Positions 55,651-64,000 of a stretch of DNA of 64,000 nucleotides are shown here, one piece after another (positions within the stretch are counted from its first letter, which is position 1; every line of letters begins with the position of its first letter). This DNA comes from Eudorina sp. 2006-703-Eu-15 (Eukaryota; Chlorophyta; Chlorophyceae; Chlamydomonadales; Volvocaceae). The translations under genes were made by a program, and so were the position numbers. Location: assembly GCA_003117195.1 (NCBI GenBank), contig BDSI01000126.1, positions 248,001 to 312,000 of the forward strand, read 5' to 3'. A model generated the notes under the pieces. That model searched no databases, had not been told where the DNA came from, and saw only the letters and a list, made by a program, of their open reading frames with translations.

Positions 55651-58071
55651 CAGCTCCCGATCCCTCGCCTCTCGTCTCGATATCTCTACCACTTTCCTAA
55701 AATGCCCACCTCCCCCCGCATGTCACCTCGCACATTTCGCACCCTCTCGTGAGCAGCAGCTGTAGCAGCTGTAGCAGCTGTAGTATGGTATGTAGCAGTA
55801 GCTCGTAGCTGTAGCAGCAGTGGCAGGAGGCGCCGAATGGGAGCCGCGGATCGGCCAACCGGGGGTGCGGGCGGACGACCACGGCGGGAGGACGTACATG
55901 TGGGGGCCCCAGGGAGGGGCCCCTTCCGGCCCTCAACGTGCCAGCTGAGGTCCTACCCGGGGGGGGTTGGCGGGGGGGGGGGCCGCGAGCGCAGGCGGGA
56001 GGGGGGCTGGCAATGCGTCGTGGGGTGAATGAAGAGAAGCTCACGCCCAGCGGGTGAGAAGCACGACGAGTAGGGTACTGGTGGAGTTATTAGGGGGAAA
56101 GTTTTGTGCCATGGTGATCCAATGCGGGGCCCTTCGAGGGTACGGGGATGCCCAGGGGGTCGCCACGTGTGGGTGCAGGGTCAGGGTTCAGCAGGAACCA
56201 CCCGCCCGAACCACCCACAAGATGTAGGGCGTGTGCAGCCGACTAGCTGAGTGCATGAGGATGAGCGACAGGGGGTCAGGGGTTGCAGGGTGTTTAGGGG
56301 CGACATGGGCATGCGGGGCAATGCGGGTGGGTGGGTGGGTGGGTCCGCATGACGGGGTCCGTATACGGCCACCGTCACACAGGGGCAGGGGCCGCGGCAC
56401 CGTGCCCGCAACCCCGATGGAAGGTGCCCGCTCCCTCCTTCCGTTCCGGTGTCCTCGACTACCGTATCGTCGAGTCGGCGACCGGCGGCAGTCTCGGGAG
56501 GGCTTGTGCGTGGTGCGAGGGGTATGACCGGCGGGGCTCAGACCCCACCGGAGGCCACAAATTTTGCAGATCCATCGGGGATATAACTCCGGCGCGGGCG
56601 TGATCCGTCCGCGCGGCGTGGCCACACCTGTGTGATCCGCCGTCGGGCGGGCGGGGCGCCGGTAAGGCGGCTCTGGGGGTCATATCGATGGGCCACTGTG
56701 GGCCCTCTGTCAGCCGAGCGATCCTGAACTATTTGGGAAAGGGGCACTCGCGGCCGCACACGGTACGTGCAGGGAAGGGAGGACGTATGTATGGCATCTG
56801 TTGAGGTTGGGGACGTTGTCGGGCGGGGCGCAGGGGTGCGCGGCGACGTCGCCGCCTACCTCTCCCCCCCTTCCGCCCATGACTTGAGGTTCAGGCTTCG
56901 AAGGGAAGGCTTTGGTGCGCGGTCTCCAGTCGTGGGTTGGGCGGAAGCGGCCTGCAGCTGCAACGAAAACCGCCGGCGGGCGGTGCGGCAGGCAGTCGCC
57001 GACCGGTGGTCGGAAACTGGTGCTGGGTCTGTGACCTGTAAGCTAGACGGTGATCAACCAAAAATTCACCAGACACGCACAGGGTGTCTTGGCATGTTAC
57101 AGCGGACCCAAGGAAAGGGATCGTCGGTGCCCACGGTTGGGGACCGGGGGTCATCACTTTGTGATCGCCTTGGATGACTCTACAGATCCTCTATAAACAC
57201 ATACCGTCGGACACGGAAAGGCAGCAGTAGCCCTCAACCGTAATCCTCGCTCCTCGCGGCCTTAAGCCCCCTCGCGCAGCTAGCCTCAACCAAGACGTCG
57301 CCACGCCTCGCCACGCCTATGCCGTCCGCCCTTCGAACCTAACCTTCACGCCCGCCCTTTGCAGAGCGCGGTGGTGGTGGTGGTGGTGGTGGTGGGTGCT
57401 GCTGCTGCTGCTGCCCGCGACCCCAGCATCCAAGCCAAGGACCGCGACAGCATCCGGTCGTCCACCGCACGCGACCGAGCGGTTGGGCCAGAAACCAGAG
57501 CCACAAGACAGCGGTGTCCACTGAAACACGGTTGGTTAACATGGCCCCCCCCCTCTCCCCCCGGATCGCGGGCGGAAATTGCCGATGCAACAGGACGTTG
57601 CCGCGAAGGGCCGCCGCCACCAACCCTCCTCCTCATCATCAGGGGCACCCGTCTGGCAGCCCAGGCGGTGGTGGCCCCCGCTCCCCGCCCGGGTGCAACC
57701 TCGTCCTTGCGCAACTGGGACCTGTCAGGAGTCCATCACCACACGCACCGCAGCCCCGCCGTCCCACAGCTTGCTGTCAGAACCGACAGCCACCGGCTCT
57801 ACCGACGCTCCTTACGAAGTGGCCAGGGCTTGGCGTCGCCAACCCAACGGTCTCTTGTAAGTTGTAACCAACGGCCTCTCATTTCAATACATAGGTGCTG
57901 TAATCAATCGTCGCCGACGTAGATCGCGCGCCCGACCGCGCAGCATTGCAGCTGTTGGTCCCGCTGTGACTCAGCCACAAAATACAATCACAAATCCGTC
58001 GTCGACCCCATATGCGTTGCTTTAAAGGCGGCGCCCCTACAATCCCCTTACTGCATATGACAACGCAGGAC
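55651..58071. other. Convergent spacer between thioesterase and WLM-protease genes
   Basis: No gene recognised; both 3' UTRs are expected here. TGTAGCAGC repeats occur at 55755-55820. Candidate TGTAA signals lie at 57037-57041 on the plus strand and at 57097-57101 on the minus strand, which would make the two transcripts nearly meet or overlap. 57370-57412 is a GGT/GCT trinucleotide stretch. Confidence 0.45.
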
Positions 58072-61000
58072 CTAGCCCTGGCTGACCGGCCCTGCCGGCG
58101 ATACCGACGCCCCCGCCAGCTGCGCCGCCACCTGCTCCTTCGCCTCCCGCACCGCCGCCAGCACCAGCCACAGCAGCCCCGGGTCGTTTCGACGCAGCCG
58201 CAGCACCGCCTCCCCGCTGACACCAGGAACAGCACCAGCACCAGCAGCAGCAGCCGCGCTGGCGTCCTTCTCCTCCACGAACCCCGCCACACGCAACAGC
58301 TCCACCCCGCCCGGCAGCCGCCCCACGCGTCGTTGGAAGGCGCCGTTGCCCAGCCGCACCCGCCGGTAACGGTCTTCGGTTGGGAAATGTACGGCGTTGC
58401 CCAGCATCGTCTCCAACGTGTCCAGCGCCGCGGCCACGTCGGCCGCCGAGATGCCGTCAGCGGCGGTGGCGGCGGCAGCGGCGGCGGCAGCAGCGGTGGC
58501 CTGGTGCCGGGCTGTCTTGGACGCCGTCGCCATTTGTGCGAGGGCGTTCCACGCCTGTCGCAACTTGGCCTGCGCCGCCTCGGCGGCGGCGCCTGCGGCG
58601 CCGTCGCCGCCTGACGTCTCAGGTGGCTGCAAGGACAACTGCACGGGCGCCGGGGGCAGGGCTGTGACAGCCGGGGCCGGCGGCGGTGGCGGCGGCGGGC
58701 GATGGTTCTGCGGTTCCCCTTTTCCATTCAGAGCTGCCGCCTGCTGCTGCTCCTGCTGCTGGTGCTCCTGCTGCTGGTGCTCGTTCTGGTGCTGCTGCTG
58801 GTGATCTTGTGCGGGTGGCGCTGCTGTGATCAGCATACCACCAGGCGTGGCGCCAGGCACCGAGTCGATGGCCATCGGGTCGGAATGTTGTGGTGGCGCG
58901 TTGGACGCGACGCCGACCGCGCACTTGCCTGCCGTCGCTTCCGCTGTCCCTGCTGCTGTCCCTGCTGCTGGTGCTGGTGCTGCTGCCGTGTCTGTTACCG
59001 CCACGGCTGCTGCCACAGCAGCAGCTGGTGCTGGTGCTGCTGCGGCTGGTGATGGTGCTCCCGACGGCTCAGCCCCGTATGGCGCAGTTCCTGCCTTAGC
59101 CAGCGGCTGCGTCGCCGACACGGCCTGTCCGTTCTGGGTTACCTGCGCGGGGTCGTCAAACGCGCCCAGGCGCCGCGCTGCGTCCTCCGCGCGCTCCGTC
59201 GCTTCGTCGAAGTGCTCGAACCGCCTCCCCGCCGCCGCCTCCCCGCCTCCGTCGCTGTCATCCGAGGCACTGCGGCTGCTGCTGCTGTTGCTGTTGCCAC
59301 CCGCACCGTCACCTTCCTTCGCCGTCTGAAGCGGCGCCGGGGACACATCCGCCGCCGCCGCCGCTGCCGTCACATCCGCCGCCGCGCCGGCGACTGCTGC
59401 ACCGAAGACGCCGCCGTCGCCGCCTATTGCCGTCAGCTGGCGCAGCGTCTTGCCACTGAAGCGCGCCGTCGCCGCCATGACCGCACCCGCTTCATCCAGC
59501 AGGAGCGCCGGGTCGTCCAGCTCGCTGACGCGGGCGGAGTCGTCCGCCGCCGCCCACGCAGCCACGCGGCCGGAGCCCCGGGCGGCGCCGCCGTCGCCCA
59601 TCAGTGTGAGGCCGCCCGCGTACCTGCAGGTCAGGTCAGGGCAGGGCAGGGCAGGACGAGACGGGACGGGGTGCGCGGGAGCGCGTTGCGGACTTCTGGC
59701 GACAGTGAGCAGCAGCAGCCTTCCGGTGCTGGCGCGCTTCCAGTGCCCGGCGTCGCACCCCGCGCGCTGTACCCCCGCTGCACCCCGCGCTGTACCCCCG
59801 CGCTGCAACCCGCCGTGCTACACGGCACAAGGTGCCCCGCGCGATGGAGCCCGTGTGAAGGCAGTGACGCCACGCGCTGGGGGGCGTCCACTCGCATTGA
59901 AGGGTCAGCGAGGAGGCCTCCTTCGGCAGTCACCGTTGCACCGCGGGGACCCATGAATGTGACATACACGATGCCTCCAACGGGAACCTCCGACGACAAG
60001 CTGTTTGTAAACCCCAACAGTGCCGCTTTCGGTTGGGTTTCCAGTGGCCAACCTTGAACCCCGGTTATTCAGGTTTGTCTTGCATTCATCTCACTCAGCT
60101 TACGCTACTGTTAACCTACCCCACCCCACCCTGCCATAGCCCCAAACCGACGGCCGCCCCGCCCCGCACCTGGCGTTGATTGCGGCGCACTCCCGCCCCA
60201 GCTCCGAGTTGAGGCGCTTGAAGTTGTTGTCGTGATCGCCGTACTCCATGTGTGTGAGCTCGTGGATCAAAGTCTCCCGTATCCGCTCGTACTTACGGAA
60301 GCCCTGCGGCGGCCGTAACGGCGGCGACGGCGGTGGCGGTGGTGGTGGTGGACGGTGATCAGCCCTGACCCAGTGTCCCGGCGAATGGCACTCACCGACA
60401 CGCGGGGTAATGGCATGTGTATGCATTGGCGTGCGTCAACCTGTCCCTTACACTCATTGATCTCCAGCCATCCGGGATAAGCGGATAACGCATCCAGGGT
60501 AGCGCTCACCCCAGCGACCAAAGCTCTACAACACCGGATCCCCCTCGGAAACTCCTCATCGTGGCCTGACAGCGGCCGTACAGCGGCTGTACAGTGGCCG
60601 TACCGTGACCGTACAGTGACCGCCCGCTCAGTGGTCGTACCTTGAGGTCGTCGGTCCTCAGCCGCAGGCTGATCTCCTGGCCGGCGTTGATGTTGACCCC
60701 CAGGATGCACTGCGGCGATATGCCCACTTTGCCCTCGGGGGGCATCTCACTCAGCAGCCCCACCCGGTAGCCGTGGGCCGCCATCACGCCCAGGATACCC
60801 GGGTCGCTGGCCAGCCTGGAACCGCCGGCCGCCGTCAGGTAAGGCCGGAGGCGCCGGGTGCGGGGTGCGGGATGGCCACAGAGGAGGAGGCAAGTGCAGG
60901 AAAACGAGGGGGGGGGGGTGCGTCACCGCAGCAGGCGCGGGCAGGGGAGTGAAGGGCGTTGGTTTGGTGGACAGGGGCAGGGGCAGGTGTAATGGCGGCC

Positions 61001-62718
61001 GGCCATTTGAGCCGTGTTCCCGTGCGGAAGGGTGCAGGAGTTGTGTGAAGCGCGGGCGAGTGACGCGGGTCCGTGACCAGGCCAGCCCAAGCCCTGACAG
61101 GGCAGGGCTGACCTCTTCTCGTGTGCGTGTTTGATGGTGGCGCGCGTCTCCGTTTCCCGGAGCCATGGGCCCTGAGCCCGGGGGTGGGCCATGCCGCAAA
61201 ACTGGGCGGCAACGGAGCGGAGCGGCTGTGCCATGAGCCGGAAAGCGCCATGACCCCCATGGCCCGGAAAGCGGGCCACCGGGCTGTATTGGAGGGTTAC
61301 CCGCGCCCGTTGGGTGCAGGACACCCGGTGCTCACCTGTACAGCAGCTTCAGCGCCTCCGACGGGGGCGGATGCAGCCCTGGGTGCTGCCACGATTCGTA
61401 GGCTTGGAAGGTGAACTCGGCTGCGTGGGGTGGCAGGGGAGGCCGGCCGGGGCAGGGCCGTGAGTACGACTAACAGCGTCCGTACTCCGATGGCGTATGC
61501 GCGCGAGGCCCTCCGTTGATCATTCCTTTTTACGGCATTTGGGTGTTGATACGGTACTTGTCCACCGGACGGTAGGCAGCAGCGCAGCACGTGTCTCTAC
61601 CCGTGACCCTTGTTCGGCCGCAGAGACCATTCCGCGCTGCGCACCAGCAAACGCAAAACGGATCAAACGGAGCCCGTCCCTGCCGTCGCGCTCTGCGGCG
61701 CCAGGCGGAACCCGCCCAGCCAGCCAGCCAGCCGCCCACCCAGCCGCCCTCCCATCCACCAGCCATCCATCCCACCATCCATCCCCATCCGTCCCTCCCT
61801 CCCTCCAACCCACCTCGCGGCGGCTGCACGACGGCGGCGTCCGTCCTCGCCGTTCTTCGCCTCCGCGCGGCCCTCTTCAGTTCGTCCTCAAAGCCCCGCA
61901 TCAGCGGAAGGTCGTGGGCGGTGCGGACCTGGGACACATCCTCGGCGCTGCTGGCCAGCAGGAGGGCCCTGCAGCCGTCGGTGAGACCTGGGGGGGCGCG
62001 AGTGGGAGGGAGGAAGACGGGCTAACCCATTCGGTGACTCTTCGCAATTTCGCTGTTTTGAATGAGTTACAGCAGACCCCGAAAAGGGATCAACGGTGTA
62101 CACCAGGGCAAGCCCCAGCAGGCCCCATCGACAAGGCGGCAAGGTAACCCCACACCTCAGCGCCGCGGATAAAAAACAGAGGGCCATAACCCCACCCTGT
62201 TTTGATTGGCAGTAGGGGGGAGACGGCCATGCACCCAAATCCTCATAGGGCGGCGGCGGGGGCCACCGGTGGAGGAGAGGCGACAGGCAGTGACGACGGC
62301 AGGATGACCGATGGATAAATGGGTTCCAACAGCGGCGTTGCACGGCATATGGGTTTGTCGACTGCGACCCAGTTCCAGGTTCTCGACAAGGAATTGGGCG
62401 GAAGGAAGCTGGATGGAGGGGGGGCGAGCGTGCACAGATTGAAAGCGCAGGACGCGAAGTTGAGGACGTGTGGTTCCGCCGTGCCTGTCGCCGAGGATTG
62501 GAAGACCTTGATTCACCTGCTTGCGAGGCGGACTGCTCGCGCTGTTTGGCTGGCGCAACCTGGCCCTTCCGTCCGGCGACCAGCAGCTTGAGGGTTTCAA
62601 AGGACGTGCCCAGCTCCCTCTCTATTTCCAGGCCAAGCACCTCCAGCGTCGGGTCCGAAACTGGGACGAACACTGTCGCTGTTCGACCCCTCCAGGTCAG
62701 GTGGATTGTGAAGCTCAT
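58072..62718 (-). CDS. Ubiquitin-like/WLM metalloprotease with C-terminal PUB domain (Wss1-like)
   Basis: Six exons (coding order): 62718-62517, 61987-61814, 61420-61336, 60815-60641, 60303-60170, 59623-58072; about 773 residues. Residues 1-90 form a ubiquitin-like domain (MSFTIHLTWRGRTATVFVP, LKLLVAGRKGQVAP, GLTDGCRALLLAS). The WLM domain spans about 120-260: zinc motif IHELTHMEYGDHDNNF with H226, E227, H230 and H236 (HExxHxxxxxH). A 300-residue Ala/Pro/Gln-rich linker with an acidic patch follows. PUB domain at about 625-745: DRYRRVRLGNGAFQRRVGRL, PGGVELLRVAGF; PUB domains bind p97/Cdc48. Wss1/SPRTN-type proteases cleave proteins crosslinked to DNA, with Cdc48 as partner, so a nuclear DPC-repair role is likely but inferred. 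The Ubl-WLM-PUB order matches plant homologues. Divergent neighbour: SRP receptor gene. Confidence 0.88.
62030..62146 (+). repeat. Dispersed repeat in WLM-protease intron 1
   Basis: ATTCGGTGACTCTTCGCAAT resembles repeat family 3; then TTACAGCAGACCCCGAAAAG, GGATCAACGGTGTACACCAG, GGCAAGCCCCAGCAGGCCCC and GACAAGGCGGCAAG, the reverse complement of 48801-48880 at about 90% by eye. Confidence 0.85.
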
Positions 62719-63103
62719 GTCCGAGTTGGGTTTTGTACCCGTGGTTCAATCAGTACGTGCTTGCAGGCTGATAAATAGAATGGCTGCGTTTCATCGTAGC
62801 AATAATGGACAAAGCTATTTAGAACCAGTGCTTAAGAACACTTGCATCGGGCCTGCATGACGTTGGACCTCTCGTGAGTACTCTAGTGCCGCGATGGAAT
62901 GTGCTAGACGACACGTGTCAACGACACGTGCCAATGTTCGCCTTTGTATCAGACAAAATTATTCCCCGTCAGTGTACCTTGAGAGCTTGAGTCAGCACGG
63001 GCTGGCAATTCCAATCCGTACGGACGCATTTTGTGTGATATGCCATTCGTTGTCTTGTTGTCTCCATTCACATGCCAATTTTAATTAGCTATAGCTAAGT
63101 AAA
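62719..63103. promoter_or_regulatory. Bidirectional promoter interval between WLM protease and SRP receptor alpha
   Basis: 385 bp separate the two divergent start codons. AT content rises sharply (for example 62930-63100). ACGACACGTGTCAACGACAC at 62909-62928 includes the E-box/G-box-like palindrome ACACGTGT and a second CACGTG-like word. No TATA box is obvious. Shared regulation is inference. Confidence 0.5.
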
Positions 63104-64000
63104 ATGCTTGACTTTGTGGCTGCGTTTGAGCGGGGAGGTGCTGTCCTATGGATGCTGCAGTTTACAACGCTGCGGCACAGCCCGCTGGAGGCTATCAACG
63201 CGCTGATCAGAGGCTGCCTACTTGAGGAACGTTTGGGTGAAACCACCTTTACCTACGTGCCGAAGTCGGGCGCAGCTCAGGCGCTTAAATGGACCTTCCA
63301 CAACGGGCTGGGTCTGGTGTTCGTGGCAGTGTACCAGAAGACGCTCTCACTGCTGTACGTAGACGAGCTGCTCTCGGCTATGAAAAACGACTTCGTGACC
63401 GTCTACAAGCCAGGACAGCACGACTACAAAGAGTTTGACGACGTCTTTCAGCGGCTTCTCCGCGAAGCAGAGACTCGCGCAGACCTATCGAAGCGTCAAC
63501 CAGTCATGCGGAGCGCCGTCGCGGCCGTCTCGAAACAGGCGAGTGACCGTTACTCCAGATCAGCCGTGTCGTTTGGACTCCTTGCGGCAAGCTTAGACGG
63601 GTTCGCGTGCATAATTCCGGCGTCTGGTAATGGTATTGCGCCGGTGATGTTCTTGGACTTGCAGAACGGTAACATCGCGTCAGGCCAGGGCAAGAAGACC
63701 TCAGGCGCTGCCAAGACGGGCAGCAAGGCTGGTGGCGACACCGAGGGTGACGACGACGCAGCAGCAGCCAAGCGCAAGTCGAGCGCCAACGGGGCTGCAG
63801 CCCACACCAGCGAGGCTTCTGCTGAGGGGGAGGACGGCGATACCAGCGGCGCCGAGGTAAACCGCATTCCGAGTACCCGTATACCCCCCGTTCACACCAT
63901 CAGCGGCTGCCAAACCGCTGCAGTGCACATGGTCCCTTCAAAAAAGGTCATAACATTCACCGACGAACATCCTGCTGTTGGCCCTCTTTAGGATGGTGTG
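63104..64000 (+). CDS. SRPRA: Signal recognition particle receptor alpha subunit (SRX domain), partial
   Basis: N-terminal part of the GTPase that docks ribosome-SRP complexes at the ER. Exon 63104-63538 encodes the SRX longin-like domain that binds SRP receptor beta: MLDFVAAFERGGAVLWMLQF, INALIRGCLLEER, GLVFVAVYQKTLSLLYVDEL, FQRLLREAE. The frame stays open further, but 63539-63664 (126 nt, GCGAGT to TTGCAG) looks like a frame-preserving GC-AG intron: its translation is hydrophobic and unlike the charged linker. Exon 63665-63856 then encodes the Lys/Gly/Asp/Ser-rich linker and ends GCCGAG before GTAAAC; the rest to 64000 reads as intron. The NG GTPase domain lies beyond the window. Codons are less G/C-biased than in the other genes. 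Confidence 0.88.

Overview
The window looks like nuclear DNA of a GC-rich green alga, most likely a chlamydomonad/volvocine chlorophyte. The reasons are dense spliced genes with short exons and many introns, strongly G/C-ending codons, Ala/Gly/Pro/Ser-rich low-complexity protein segments, introns full of GT, CCCCA and hexanucleotide repeats, and TGTAA words where poly(A) signals could sit. I assembled gene models by hand from conserved protein segments, GT-AG (occasionally GC-AG) borders and phase agreement between neighbouring exons. Every join was checked for phase, but none is backed by transcript data.

Layout. 551-7775 (+): ankyrin/coiled-coil protein like animal IQANK1 whose C-terminus resembles the AAA5 region of dynein heavy chains. 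11229-24117 (+): about 930-residue protein with a TIR-like 'SHAW...WCLFE' domain, a low-complexity middle and leucine-rich-like segments. 30059-47143 (-): about 1404-residue membrane-anchored subtilisin-like protease with PA14-like C-terminal modules. 49244-50107 (+): 5'-truncated LINE remnant with a perfect 13-bp target-site duplication. 50659-55650 (+): ACOT9-like mitochondrial acyl-CoA thioesterase. 58072-62718 (-): ubiquitin-like/WLM/PUB metalloprotease of the Wss1 (DNA-protein crosslink repair) group. 63104-64000 (+): start of the SRP receptor alpha subunit, running off the window. The last two are divergent and share a 385-bp promoter interval. Genes 2/3 and 4/5 are convergent.

The genes do not form a pathway; this is an ordinary eukaryotic gene row. 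The unusual content is inside and between the genes. Several short repeat families recur in introns of unrelated genes with a consistent orientation relative to the splice sites. A ~260-bp element is present twice almost full length. Tandem arrays carry copies of 5' splice sites. One intron is almost entirely simple repeat. The most interesting protein is the TIR-like/LRR-like one, which keeps the glutamate that is catalytic in NAD-cleaving TIR domains.
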